Shown piece after piece: positions 34,251 to 46,249 of a stretch of 64,000 nt of DNA. How positions within the stretch are numbered: the stretch's first letter is position 1; each line of letters begins with the position of its first letter. Under the pieces are notes generated by a model. It had not been told where the DNA came from. It was given only the letters and a program-made list of their open reading frames with translations, and ran no database searches. The position numbers and the translations under genes were made by a program. Origin of the DNA: Hanleya hanleyi (taxonomy: Eukaryota; Mollusca; Polyplacophora; Lepidopleurida; Hanleyidae); contig JAVTVY010017327.1 in the NCBI GenBank assembly GCA_036873755.1, positions 1 through 64,000 on the forward strand. The letters are read 5' to 3'.

Positions 34251-34587
34251 TCATGCGGTCAGCCAGGCTGCATGCTATCGGGGTAAATTAATATTGTCCA
34301 ACTTAAGGATTAACTTGAACAGGCGCGGCGGAGCGGCTTGAATATTGGGAGGGGGGGGGGGGGGGGGGGCAAGACGGGGATGGGAATTTTGGAATTTTAG
34401 AGTTGATTTAATGCACTTTGGCGCTTCTGAGAACTTTGAAAGGATAGCATATCTCGCAATAAAACCGACTCATAAAAGCTAAAAAAATCGGCGTTCTTCA
34501 ATGGAATTTCCCCCATGTTGCTTCGAAAATATTTCGCTGATGATATTTGTCAACTATACCCACCTACGATCCATGAAAGATTCAAGC
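34251..34587. other. Unannotated, with possible TIR end and poly-G
   Basis: At 34319 the string CAGGCGCGGCGGAGCGGCTT is followed by a poly-G tract at 34346-34370, recalling the ends of the nested transposons (CAGTGGCGTCGGAA then G-run). No partner end was found. Nothing else recognised. Confidence 0.4.
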
Positions 34588-35809
34588 AGTATATAAAGCG
34601 CAAATTCCTTAGTATTGAGGCTGAGGCTAATGACGTCACGTGATGTGACCTCACGATGACGACACGGATGACGTCACATCACGTGGTATTCGGGTCACGT
34701 CCGGGTCAAATGTCACAAACGGGTCACTTCCGGTGACGTGAAGGCCCAGCAAGTGTTATCTGCCCTTACATAAGTCCCCAGTGACTTCCAATGTTAATCT
34801 ACGGGGAATGTATGTATGGGATTGAGGTGGTCATTTATTTATTTTTTGTTTTCTTGTGGATTTTACTATTGTTGTGGACATTTGCGGTATGGGATGTGGC
34901 CCCTTGTTTTCTTCGTCTCGAGCTGTAGAACACGATGGGAGCGGCCTCGAAACCATTGATAAAGAAGCATGCGCAGTAGGCACGCAGATCTAGGTGGACG
35001 TTTTGGGTCTAGGTGGACCCATAGTGGACCGATTGAGTTGTGTGAGGTATCAGTTTGAAGCATTCGTGGGGGGGGGGGTCCAACTGGATGAGTGTGGGGT
35101 GGTAATATCGTCTATCTAATAGAAAAAGTTTATTTGAATGGACGTTTTGGGGTCGCGACGGACCAATAGTGGTCCAATTGGGCCGTATGAGGTGTCATCG
35201 TAAAGCCCTCTGCGCATGCACCGATAGGGAATGATGGAAAAAGGGCATTGGAAGGGACGTTTTGGGGTCGAAGTGGACCCATATTGGTCGGATTGTGTCG
35301 GGGAGGGTATCAGTTTGAAGCTCTCATGAGGTAGCGTCCAACTGGACTGGTGTGGAGTAAAAGTAGCGCAATGATGCGCAGGCACGGAATCGTGGGGAAA
35401 GGTTATTGGAATGAACGTTTGGGGTCGAGGTGGGCTCATAATGGGCGTACTGAGTCTGGGAGGTATCCATGTGAAGCGCTCTTCCAGACCGATCAAGTCA
35501 TGGGTGGTTGCATGTTTTCACAGAAAAAAAGTCATAGAGTCATAGAAATGAGAATGTTTTTGTTGTTGATGAGATAGTGTAGTCTCTCAATTTCGGGGAA
35601 GTAAAAGTCAAGGAAAGTATCCCAGTTTAGTAGCACAGAAAGCAGAAACTGTCAGGGTAAATTTTTCGAGGAATTTTCTGGGAAAACCCCTGTCCTATTT
35701 ATAGGTCAATCAGAAGTAGTAGAGAAAGGGGAGTTTCGAAGGTGCAATGGAGTGCGTTTGGAGGAGATAAGGTCCTTGTTTGAACTGGTTACCTGGTAGA
35801 GTTACCTGT
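34588..35809 (+). repeat. Repeat D, left arm (interrupted by the Gypsy element)
   Basis: Homologous along its whole length to 59501-60720, starting AGTATATAAAGCGCAAATTC and ending GAGTTACCTGT. The subterminal 80 bp hold two perfect CRE palindromes TGACGTCA (34631, 34669). At 35810 the match to D stops and the retrotransposon LTR begins; the match resumes at 47485 with the GT-rich segment that follows in the uninterrupted copy. Confidence 0.88.
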
Positions 35810-36410
35810 TGTAGAAGTTTCGGTCTTCAAGACGACAAGTGCTTGTGCGCGATCTTAGATATTATAACGCAAGGTCGTCTGTTGACTCGGGAGATGATGT
35901 CTGCAAAACTAGTTCCAGATATGTAGATTTCAGCTCGGCCTCGAAATTTCTCGAAGACTTAGAATGGATGACAACAACAATGCATTTCTAATGATATATA
36001 TAGTTTTTACTATATGCATTTTCGTCCCAGCTTACAACATTTGTGAACTATATCGGTGGTGATAGGACAGTGAGATAGTATACTGTAATTTGAAAAACGC
36101 CTGACATCCTCTTTTATACTGCCCTAAATGAATGGGTGCAGTGTCAAACTCATCAAACTCTCAGCACAGTTATGACAATGAAACTGGCTAACTGTCTTCA
36201 AACTAAAACATACCAATCAAACTTGTGTTTCATGCAGTACAAGTCTAGTGCGTTTACTTATCTGCGCCATTAAATCATATAGTGGAATACCGAAGATCGG
36301 ATCTGACGGCTACTGGAAATATAGTCAAGTAAAATTTCACATAGAAGATAACTGATAATGCTTGACCCTATAGGTCGTTGGATATGATGTTCGCATTAAT
36401 AGGCAGCACT
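35810..36410 (-). repeat. 3' LTR of the Gypsy element, truncated
   Basis: About 600 bp nearly identical to 46785-47372 (shared CGCGATCTTAGATATTATAA and so on), beginning TGTAGAAGTTTCGG on the plus strand. The outer 112 bp found in the 5' LTR are missing: similarity stops exactly where the MITE at 36411-36552 begins. Confidence 0.9.
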
Positions 36411-36552
36411 CAAGATTATGGCGGGCTTCGTTCTCGTTTCTGATTGGTCAGTCGCGACACGCCTCCGACAAAGAGGTCACACACTGATCAGCTGCCGGAC
36501 GCGTGTCGCGATTGACCAATCAGAATTGAGAACGAAGCCCGCCCTAATCTTG
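36411..36552. mobile_element. 142-bp palindromic MITE
   Basis: Arms of about 52 bp: 36411 CAAGATTATGGCGGGCTTCG and its complement ending 36552, with only a ~38-bp loop. Both arms include TCTGATTGGTCA. It adjoins the truncation point of the LTR. A minus-strand open frame (36477-36893) runs through its arm and is therefore suspect. Confidence 0.82.
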
Positions 36553-39096
36553 CTGTTCCGGGATGGATGGACAGTTACGTTGGATTTTGAATCGCCCGGC
36601 AAAGGCAAAAACTTGCACAAATTTACAAATTTGACGACGGGAATATATAGAGTGACACTTGTAGAATATGCTGATGTATTTTGTTTGAAGGTAAACGGTT
36701 TATTTCTCGTTTCACCCAAAATGCGTTTCGGACCTTGGTGTATTTTTATATAAAGCATGGGGTTATATATAGATACCCCATATTGTCGGTAGTGCAACTG
36801 AGCCTCCGCAAAAGACTGCAAAGCCAATTCTAACGCGTCAACGACATGCCAGTTGTCTTTTTTACACATTAGTTCGATATCGTAAATGGGCAATAAATCG
36901 TTTATTGAATTACAATCGAGTATGGCTGTAGTTCATTTATTCTGGGGACCCAGGTCTAATATAAGGTACCTAAAAAACTCTGGGAGATATTGCGGGAAGT
37001 TTCACTTCTAACCCGATGGCCCCCTAACGGGTGGGCATAATATTACCATATATGTCTTTTTTCTTTTATTGTGCATCTAAAATCCCAAAATCCATAATCT
37101 ATCATGTCCGTCCGAACTACAGACATTTGGTGATACGAATGGCTTTATGTATACACAATATATCAACAACAAGTTTGAATCAGGTCGAATTCAAAGGAAT
37201 GTTCTGACCCACTCGTCATAAGCCTCAATTTTCCGCGGTAAGCGTGTGAGGTCATTATATGACGTAACCAACACTGGCGACCAATGAACATTCGATTTTC
37301 TTACAACCGAAGTTCAAAATACTACAGAAATATCGCGTGATACGCAGGCGTGCCTTATAAGGACTATCAGGAATTTTACTAACGGGTCACAAAGGCAAAT
37401 GATTGGCTACCAGATTTAGAAGCACAAGCCCCATTATATGTAACGGCTTGACCCAGACAGAAAACGAAAGAAGAAAGCTGTTGCGCTCGTGACGATAATT
37501 TCATTCAGCTCGGCTTCCCCAATTCTGTTCTCTTGTTTCATTAAATAAACGAGCATAGACAGTGGGTTATAAATGCCCTGGACAGAAATGTGGGATTTTA
37601 ATTTTAACCAAGCTGGTATAGGCCAGCCAATCTTCCGGCTGGGAAAGTAGTCAACCAGTGGCTTAAGATGGGGTCAAATGTAGCCAATCAGTGCCCCAGA
37701 AAACAAACCAATGCAAGAGCTCTGCAGTGTAATAGATAGTTAAAGAAATCACCCCACAGACCAAATACTTACTTTGATCTAGGTTAAGAGCCAACATTCC
37801 AGCACAAAAAAACTGACGAGGAAGGATCGTGGCCAGTTATAACTACAAGATCCCACAATCCATACCGCAATTCTATGAGTGGGTTTCCCAGTGGAGCCCA
37901 CATTATCCACTGAGCCAGTATGGGCCTATATCCAGACCTACCCGGTACCTGGACTTTTGAAAAAAACGAGCTTTCATTGAACCCACCCACTGCCCTCAGG
38001 GGTATGTTCCCACCCCAGGGGATCTGAGCCGACCCTCATATATTCTATATCTATAGGTTAGCCAGGTGTTTGAACGGACAGGAATATCCCTACCACGTGA
38101 CGTAAATCAGAATCAACCAGGCAGGAACACCCAAAGGAGCCGCAGTGATTAAATCAATTAGGGAGATTGCGTGCCCTTTCTATACTACTCATCGCGCCGT
38201 CGACCCATTCTACTGTAGGGTGCAAGCCTGGCCCATGTAATCTCAGGTAGTGAAACCCCCAGGTCTCTCGCCCCACCCTATCCCGCGCCACACCTATGCG
38301 ACCCGCTGTGCCCTTTCTATTCTACTCATCACGCATGCGCAGTCGACCCATTCTACTGTAGGGTTACCAAGGGATCTCATGAAGTAGGAGGAGGAGGAGG
38401 AGGACACGCCGCGGATCAAGAAGTGAAACCCACATGTCTCTTGCCTCCCTGGTCGGCTTCTTTAATAGTATGAGTAAAGCGGAGTAGGAGGAGGAGGAGG
38501 AGGAGTAGGACACGCCACGGATTATGCTAGGGAGATGTATCAACTTGGGTTACATTTCGTTGAATAAATATTATTGATGACGGGAGGTTTGCATCAGGAG
38601 TGTAAGAAGAACGAATATCCATAGAATGCCGCATCTGACAATTTAGCGGAGTGCTTTATTTGCATATGAATAGACTTTCTGGATAAATCTGAAGGGATAT
38701 ATTAATTATTATTGTTACCAGTGTTCGTAACTAACAGTCAACAGATATTTTGTTTGCATGGAAGTACAAATAAATCAACCAAGCATCGCCACGAGGAGTT
38801 AACATGATAATTTTCAGTGATATACAGTGTCACGGTCTCTCATAAAATTCTCATGATTCATTGTTTCACCTTTGGCGGTTTGACTCAGGACGCTGTAGTT
38901 GCATTCGAGGCTGTAGGAGTCGTTACCTGACATTCCAAAATTGTCTCCCCTGGCAGTTCGCCAGTTCCCGCTTGGAGGCAATGTTTTCAACTGGATGCGC
39001 TAAAACGGGTAGCATGCCGTCGATGATACTGAATATATCTTTGAACACTTCTAGTTTTCATGAACTTCTGATAACACCGGGGAGGGGCGAACGTGG
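36553..39096. other. Unexplained 2.5 kb between pol and the truncated LTR
   Basis: No env-like or other domain recognised on either strand. Holds a diverged fragment of repeat D at 37855-37960 (CATACCGCAA, GAGTGGGTTTCCCA, then ATTATCCACTGAGCCAGTAT as in 62396-62470), so at least part is secondary insertion and not retrotransposon body. Local duplications at 38199-38220 / 38342-38363 and two (GGA)n tracts near 38390 and 38485. Confidence 0.55.
37855..37960 (+). repeat. Diverged fragment of repeat D
   Basis: Aligns with 62396-62500 through GAGTGGGTTTCCCAGT, CCACTGAGCCAGTATGG and CCAGACCTACC blocks at about 70 percent by eye. Confidence 0.6.
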
Positions 39097-39750
39097 TTAG
39101 CGCTTGCGCAGAAAGTAACGGTGAGTGGTTGGCAGACAGTGGTCTGTCAGATTCGACCCATCAGAGGCACTGTCCTCTATCTCTTCATTCATTAGCTCGG
39201 GACCCTCGCTAGGATCATCCCCTATCTGGACATCCATTGGCTCGGACGTATTTGGGGTGCCACCCACCTGAATTGTGTCATCATGAAGGACGTCGTCCCC
39301 ATGACGAGCCACAGGCTGAGCGAAGCCCTCAGTCAACGGTACTGATCCCTATGGATGAGGTTCTACGGAGGGGGGAGGAGCCGGGTGACTGTCATGCCGT
39401 TCTTCGGCTTGAACCAGACTGCGCTGAGTCCCAAGAGCAGAATTGCGTATGGGCCGAGGATCCACTCCATCCCAAACGATTTGGGGGTCAACGATGCGCA
39501 ACTTACTGATATTCACCACTTTTCGCTTCCCTGATCGGGAGTGACGGATATGTGCAACTGGGCCATTTATCCGGCTTATCTCATACTGGGGGTCACAAGG
39601 AGATATAAGTTTAATCCGCTCCTCGGCTTTTACAACTACGGAATCACCTATCTTGAACTCACCTGCGTTAGTTCGCCTATTTATCTGAGCGCGGTGATAT
39701 CGTCGTGACTTTTCCGTTGCCACCTTGGCACGTTGTAAGACATTACCTAA
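39097..39750 (-). pseudogene. Gypsy Pol: integrase C-terminal region and tail
   Basis: Continues the integrase interrupted by the composite insertion at 39751-41863. Contains the GDSVVVKAEER and HIRHSRSGKRKVVN segments of the integrase C-terminal (GPY/F-like) region, then an in-frame TAG at 39351-39349 and, still in the same frame, an acidic stretch ending HRYFLRKR and a stop at 39097. A basic R/Y-F-L-R tail is usual at the Pol C-terminus. No chromodomain. Confidence 0.85.
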
Positions 39751-40423
39751 GGGTGCATTCCACACCTAAATGATGTGCGGCTAAAAACAGGCATGGGTTC
39801 GAATCTTCGGCCACAAATTGATGTAAAATCTTTAACAAAAACCCTGTAAAAGTATATATTTTCTAAACGGGCACACCCGTGCCATTATTTCAGAAGACTT
39901 GTGAGCTATTGAAATTGAATAGAAAATACGTACAATCCTCCTTAAACCTTCTTCAACTTTTCTGAAAAACTCCATAAAATATATGAAAATGTGTCAAATT
40001 CTAACCGCAACCCAGAGAAAACGTATGAAATGATTTTCTTTTTATGTATGTTAAAGTGTTTCCCGTCCAGAGAACAATTTAAAATGGAGAAAAAAACAGG
40101 GGGTCGACCTACTCGTTTTTTGTAAAATTTTATCGCCATAAAGGAATCATCATTTTCGCTTCCCGAAAAAGTGCGGATTTTGGCCCGCCAGATATTCAAG
40201 CCCGGACACGATTGACTCTGTAGTGGCGAGTGGGTGCGATAAACAAGCAATTGTTATATCTTCGTTTGAAGAAATGGTTACGTCCAGCAGGATGATACTA
40301 TAGATATCAGCTAGTAGAAAGGTAAGAAGAATTACCATGCTGTCAAAATCGGGCGTCCTTCCTTATTATAAAATTAGGGAGGGGCCATTTGTGCGAAACC
40401 GTGGCCTAGTGTGGAGTGCACCC
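39751..40423. mobile_element. Harbinger-like MITE, copy 1
   Basis: Ends GGGTGCATTCCACAC and GTGTGGAGTGCACCC are inverted with one mismatch. Flanks are TAA on the left and TTA on the right, which are not identical, unlike the composite. Short accidental ORFs only. Confidence 0.85.
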
Positions 40424-41190
40424 TTAAGGCTAGGGTGTTTTCTCAGAAATTCTGTTCTCGAGGCTATGACAATGTAGGAGTGTTTGCAAGTTTCTTGGTA
40501 TGCGACACTTGCTTTAGTATGCAGTTTTATCGGATATCCCGCCAATCACTTTCCCCCTACCCCATCTTTGGTTTTGCGACTTTTGCTGAAAAATCACGAG
40601 TTTACGAGCTCAATAAGAATATCATAGCATTATGCATTGACCGTGACAATCAGATCGATGTACAAAGATCGGGAGTGGTGACAAGCTTTCGAATGAGGCA
40701 TCAGGAGCAAAATAAACGCAAAAATAGCTGAAATTCGAGCCAAATTGTCAATAATTTTTCATTCCGACTTTTCCAAAAGATTGGGGGTTGGGAATACAAA
40801 CTTCGAGATAAAAGGGACAAAACCAGAATAATACGCTCTCATTCACTCTAGATCAGGGTGTTGGTGTGATCCGTATTGAAAATTAATCACTTTGACATTC
40901 ACATTGACAATAATAGAACATACAGGTCACTAATCGTAACATACATGCCTAACCAAGGGGAGGTAATTCTGTATAGGTCTAAATAGCATATATGCAAGGC
41001 CAATGCTATCATACCATGTAGTATGCATAGAATCGAAACATTTCTGACTAAGATGAACGATCTTTACGATCCTGTTCCATATCAAGTCATTACAAGGTCA
41101 GAATAAGCGCTTTTATCGAGTGTAGTGTAGGAGGACATACAATATTTGGCCTACTCGTGTATTATAACCGCGCAATGGAGCCTACATTAA
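40424..41190. other. Middle segment of the composite element
   Basis: 767 bp between the two MITE copies. Plus-strand frame 40411-40731 starts inside MITE copy 1 and has no recognised domain. Origin unknown; not found elsewhere in the window. Confidence 0.6.
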
Positions 41191-41863
41191 GGGTGCATTC
41201 CACACCTAAATGATGTGCGGCTAAAACAGGCATGGGTTCGAATCTTCGGCCACAAATTGATGTAAAATCTTTAACAAAAAACCCTGTAAAAGTATATATT
41301 TTCTAAACGGGCACACCCGTGCCATTATTTCAGAAGACTTGTGAGCTATTGAAATTGAATAGAAAATACGTACAATCCTCCTTAAACCTTCTTCAACTTT
41401 TCTGAAAAACTCCATAAAATATATGAAAATGTGTCAAATTCTACCCGCAACCCAGAGAAAACGTATGAAATGATTTTCTTTTTATGTATGTTAAAGTGTT
41501 TCCCGTCCAAAGAACAATTTAAAATGGCGAAAAAAACAGGGGGTCGACCTACTCGTTTTTTGTAAAATTTTATCGCCATAAAGGAATCATCATTTTCGCT
41601 TCCCGAAAAAGTGCGGATTTTGGCCCGCCAGATATTCAATTCCGGACACGATTGACTCTGTAGTGGCGAGTGGGTGCGATAAACAAGCAATTGTTATATC
41701 CTCGTTTGAAGAAATGGTTACGTCCAGCAGGATGATACTATAGATATCAGCTAGTAGAAAGGTAAGAAGAATTACCATGCTGTCAAAATCGGGCGTCCTT
41801 CCTTATTATAAAATTAGGGAGGGGCCATTTGTGCGAAACCGTGGCCTAGTGTGGAGTGCACCC
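41191..41863. mobile_element. Harbinger-like MITE, copy 2
   Basis: Same ends and length as copy 1, differing at about ten positions (for example one A more in an A-run near 41274, and a C/A change near 41445). Flanked by TAA on both sides. Confidence 0.85.
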
Positions 41864-42534
41864 TAATATCGTAAGTCTGTCATCTACATCTTGAGATGCA
41901 TCAACAGGAAATGAAAGCGGAAGTCGTGCCCGGCGGCCATAGGTCAGAAAGAATGGCGTATAAACGGTCGAGACATGTACAGTATTACGGCACGCCATGA
42001 GTGCTGCTGGCATCTCGGACTCCCAACGTCTAGATTTGTTATTCACTAACTTCTGAATTATATTCTTAACGGTCTGGTTGAACCTTTCTGTCTTGCCATT
42101 GGTCTGAGGATGGTACGGTGTGGTTCTATGGTGCTCAAAACCAACTGATTTGAACTTTCTTCGAAGTGAGCCAGCATTGAACTCTTTACCTAAATCGGTA
42201 ATGACTATCTCAGGTATACCATGGCGTGTACAGTACTCATCAAAGAACTTTCCCTCAACACATTCAGAAGTTTTTGCTGGAATAGCATATGCTTCAGCCC
42301 ATGCAGTATGGTGGTCAATAATGACCAAAATGTACACATTTCCTGTAGGAGAGCGAGTCATCGGGCCTATCAAATCCATGCCTACTATCTGTCCAGGGTA
42401 TTGCGCATGTGGCATTTCGGTGTACCGTTGACGAGTCCGAACCCGTCTACTAACTTGACACCTCGGACAGGTGCCAATGAATGAAGCGGCATCCCTGCGC
42501 ATGCCACGCCACACAAAACTGTCTCGAATTAGAC
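41864..42534 (-). pseudogene. Gypsy Pol: integrase core
   Basis: Starts after insertion E2 with the WRGMRRDAA segment; CPRC gives the Cys pair of the HHCC zinc finger. Catalytic triad visible: VGMDLIGPM (Asp), VITDLGKEF (Asp) and HPQTNGKTERFNQT (Glu). The domain inserts reverse-transcribed DNA into the genome. The frame is intact until the composite insertion at 41863. Confidence 0.9.
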
Positions 42535-43147
42535 ATTACAACACATATAAGGGAAGTGGGAGGAGGTGCCGCCATACTGACAGAGCCACATGACTTCACA
42601 GTATAGTGTTCCGGTTAACCTATTCTAAAGCACATACCAAGAAACGATTCATGATATGTGTTGTATCTCAGGTACGCTTTTATTGTATCTGTTCATGTGG
42701 CAACTTGGATGATATGACCACACGGCCCCTAGCACCGACATAAGCGGTATTAGATACAAATCTAGAGAGCTATGATGGAAATGCTGTGACAACTCGTACA
42801 CTGGGGATTGGTGAGCTGTATCGTCGTTAGATGAAAATGACGGCATTCAAAAGACTAGCCTGTAAGGCCCGATGTCGACCCAGCATCAGCTTCCCACAAA
42901 ATGCCAACATATATCAGAGACCAAAAGGTCCGTACAGGGGGCGGGCCTCGGGGACGAAACGTCCACCAACAGAATCTCGCCATATACAGGTAAGAATTAC
43001 AACACATATAAGGGAAGTGGGAAGAGGTGCCGACATACTGACAGAGCCACATGACTTCAAGGTATAGTCTTCCGGTTAATCTATTCTAAAGCACATACCA
43101 AGAATCTAACGATTCGTGATATGTGTTGTATCTCATGTACGCTTTTT
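42535..43147 (-). mobile_element. LTR-like insertion E2 in Gypsy pol
   Basis: Splits the integrase zinc finger from the RNase H side. Contains a full E unit (42968-42535 on the minus strand) preceded by a partial direct copy (43147-42994) that begins exactly at the AAAAAGCGTAC that follows an ATACAATA poly-A-signal-like site in the full unit. Between them lies TGGCGAGATTCTG, similar to the TGGCGAG start of the Gypsy primer-binding site. The layout R-U5, PBS-like, U3-R-U5 suggests a TRIM-type LTR element. It is in the same strand sense as the Gypsy element but opposite to copy E1. Confidence 0.7.
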
Positions 43148-44697
43148 GTGTGACCCTTGGTGACTAGTGCGCTCATGAGCTTGTTTCGATACACGCTGCC
43201 TGAAAGCTGAGGGCAAGACTACTCTGGGATATGTTGCTCCCAATGGCGATGGACGTTTAGTAGAATACAGTACCCCATTATGTATTGCATAATCATCTGG
43301 GACATTCCTCAGAAAATCCCCATACTCATTCTTCTGTTGTTCACGTAATTCGGCTACGTCGATGCCATGTGCATCAAGAGGCACGTAAGGTAGTACCTCA
43401 TCATCTGACTCTGGAATGACGTAATCACCAGTGTCAAAGGTCGCCACTTCCGGAGGGCGTCGGAGGCGTGAAAGCATATCTGTCCTGATGTTTTTAGCAC
43501 CTTTAATGTATTCTATTTTACATCCATATTCGGCAATAAGTACAGTCCATCTCTGGACTTCTGTGTTCTTGACCTCACCTACGAAAAGACTCTTCAATGG
43601 TTTGTGGTCGGTATAAACTACAAATTCAATCTCATACAAATATGGCCGCAGTTTTTGCAAAGCATACACCACTGCATAAGTCTCTTTTTCTATGACTGGC
43701 CATCGCAACTGACAATCCTTTAATCTCGAAGATACATACTGAATAACCCTTTCTATACCATCGTCACCCACCTGGACCAAAATAGCACCTGCTGCGTAGC
43801 TAGACGCATTTGTGTATAGCTTGTGTGGTCTTTGTAGATCAGGATAGGTTAGAACTATGCCAGAACACAATATACTTTTCAGTCTGTCAAAGGCTGTCTG
43901 TTGATCAGGTCTCCAATAAAAACGTGCATTTTTCCGTGTCAATCTCAAGAGTGAACCTACTATAGAGGCATACTGTGGTACACACGACCGATAATAATCA
44001 GTCATGCCGAATAAGGATCTAACCTCATTTACTGAAGTGGGCGATGACATACAACGTATAACTTCTATCTTTTGATTTTGTGGCGAAATAACATTGGCTG
44101 ATATATGGTAGCCCAGAAGGTCGACTGAATCGACCGCTAAGACACATTTTTTGCGCTTAAGCTGAAGGTTGTACTCCTGAAGGCATTTGAACACAAGTTC
44201 CAGATGGTATGCATGCTGTTTTGCATCCGTTGAGTAGATAACAATGTCGTCTACATAAACAAACACAAATTTGCCCACATAATATCTGAAAACGTTATTC
44301 ATCGCCCTCTGGAAAACTGCCCCGAGTTACAGAACCCGAATGGCATGACTGACCATTCTCACAGACCTTCCGAACAAATAAAGGCCGTTTTCTCCATATC
44401 TTTTTCAGCCATGGGTATTTGCCAATAACCACTTTTGAGGTCGCGAGTTGAGAAAATGCTACTACCACTAAGAGAATCAAAAATGTCAGAAATCAATGGT
44501 AAAGGATAGCTATCTTTACGTGCAATGGAATTTAGCCTACGATAGTCAATGCAAAATCTTATGTTACCGTCTTTCTTGGGTACCAGGGTGATTGGTGAAG
44601 CCGAAGGTGAGGTTGAAGGTCGTATCACACCTGCGTCCAACATCTCTTGGATCTGTTCCTTGACAACATGGTGTTTCTTCAGTGGCAGTCATGCCAA
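43148..44697 (-). pseudogene. Gypsy Pol: reverse transcriptase and RNase H
   Basis: RT motifs in order: LVPKKDGNIRFCIDYRRLN, RDLKSGYWQI, MPFGFCNSG, and YVDDIVIYS (catalytic). RNase H follows with YTNASSYAAGAIL, ETYAVVYAL and VVYTDHKPL. Breaks: an in-frame TGA at about 44357-44359, a one-base deletion near 44323, and the first RNase H Asp replaced by Asn (TNAS for TDAS). Ends with the HERTSHQGSH part of the integrase zinc finger, where E2 is inserted. Confidence 0.92.
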
Positions 44698-44709
44698 ATC
44701 GCAATGTTT

Positions 44710-45029
44710 CTAACTGGTAAGTTTTGTCAAACCACCGCATTTTGGCTGTTTCATAGTTTCACGCGCACACTCAAGACCGAGCGTATCGGAACCTAAGACA
44801 CACTGATGCAGCATCTCTAGTACAACAGTAACTGGAACAAGATTAGCATCTTCAAACTTCACCTCAGTCTGTCCAATAACCTTCAATGGCGTGTCGTTGA
44901 TGGCATATATAGTAACAGCTTTGCGCAAAGGGCCACGTGCTGACAACCGTTGCCACACATCTTTTCTTAACAAGGTTGTACATGCGCCTGTATCGACGAG
45001 AACTGTCACTGTTCTGCCTTGTAGATTTA
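44710..45029 (-). pseudogene. Gypsy aspartic protease
   Basis: Retropepsin-like domain with VLVDTGACTTLL (DTG-type catalytic motif) and a later CVLGSDTLG segment. It is in a different frame from gag, as in many Gypsy elements or as a result of decay. Normally a linker of a hundred or more residues joins protease to RT; here only about 20 bp separate the two frames, so a deletion removed it. Confidence 0.85.
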
Positions 45030-46208
45030 ACTAGGCCGAGAACCTGCCCGTGACATTGGCAGTCTTGGCCTCCATCCGTTTCTCGATTGATTCTGAATGA
45101 AACTGTTTCGAAAACTTACTTGCCTCTGGGGGTTGTCATGGGCCACGTGCACTTGGAGATTCCTGCCACCGCGAGCAGCGCGTGGTCCACCTGGTAGGTA
45201 GGTTCTGCAGTTGGCCTGAATGTGAATTGGCTGACCGCACCGGAAATACACTGGCCTATTGTCGCACTGAGGACATTCACGCCTGTTCATTTGCACACCT
45301 TGGAACCGTTGACGTTGTCCCTGGTTACCATTTCTCCAGCGCTGATGTGATTGTCCACGCGCCTGCGCAGTCTGCGAATGCTGGGGCGGTACACTCATCT
45401 GCCGAGTGACTTCATCCCGCAAACGTCGAATCTTCGCCGCGATTGCACGACTCTGTACACCGTCTTCCTGACGTGCGCGGTTGCTAGCGCCTTGTGCCTC
45501 ATTTTCAGGGTTTTGTGACGACCCGACTTCCATAGGTTCATGTTCCGTAGTCATATTCATGGTCGCCAACAGTTCTGCACTGGCCGTCTCTTCATCGACG
45601 TACTTCATGGCCTCGCCCAAATCTGTAACATGTTTTGTCATTACTATTTTCCTTGTCAGTGTTTTGTCGAAAAGGGAGCGGACGTATGCTCGTAACATTA
45701 ACCTTTTAGCATCGTCCGATACAGTAGGGTAAGCTCGCCTGGCAAGTTCCTTAAACCGTCGATTAAAAGCACTGATTGCTTCACTAGGTTTCTGGATAAT
45801 AGTGTCAAGCTCACTTTTCAATCGTTCTTCTTCATGAGCGGACACAAATTGAGTAGTCGCGTGAGTACGTATGTCACCCCACGTTGTAGTTTCTCTATTT
45901 TTATCACTGAGAAAGTGTTCAATCTATCTACGGAGTGATCCGAGGATGGTCCATGCCGCTATTTGAGCCGGCCCTCCTCTGACGCCTTGTAAGGCCTGAA
46001 GTGTCACGGTGCAATCATCCAGCCACTCTCTCGCCTCACTTGGAGACAATTCATCACACTTTTGAACAGAACATATGTGGTTCTTTAGCTGTTCTCTCCG
46101 CAATTGACTATTGTCCTTGGCCTGAATATCAGTCCACAGATTGTCCACAAGTTTCGTGATGCCTTGATTAATGACCTGGAGCTCCTGCACTTTCACTGGC
46201 TCAGCCAT
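45027..46208 (-). pseudogene. Gypsy gag
   Basis: First ATG of the frame at 46208. One in-frame TAG at about 45924-45926 interrupts an otherwise single 394-codon frame. It has a capsid-like helical region (AISAFNRRFKELARRAYP) and a Q/R-rich nucleocapsid. The zinc knuckle is imperfect: FRCGQPIHIQANC has the second Cys, His and last Cys, but the first Cys position is Tyr and the usual Gly is Pro. Confidence 0.85.
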
Positions 46209-46249
46209 TTTGTCCAAAAGTTAGCACTCTCAGTGTCCTCGGTCGATCC

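Larger units (their letters stand above)
39751..41863. mobile_element. 2.1-kb composite of two direct MITE copies, 3-bp TSD
   Basis: Two 673-bp copies in the same orientation (39751-40423 and 41191-41863), almost identical, flank a 767-bp middle. The whole is bordered by TAA at 39748-39750 and 41864-41866. Without it the integrase frame is continuous across the junction, so the composite occupies one insertion point. The 3-bp TWA target and GGGTGCA ends fit PIF/Harbinger. Confidence 0.85.

Noticed and set aside
36477..36893. 138-codon minus-strand frame next to the truncated LTR
   Set aside because: It starts from TTG, runs through a palindromic MITE arm and matches no env or other protein known to me.
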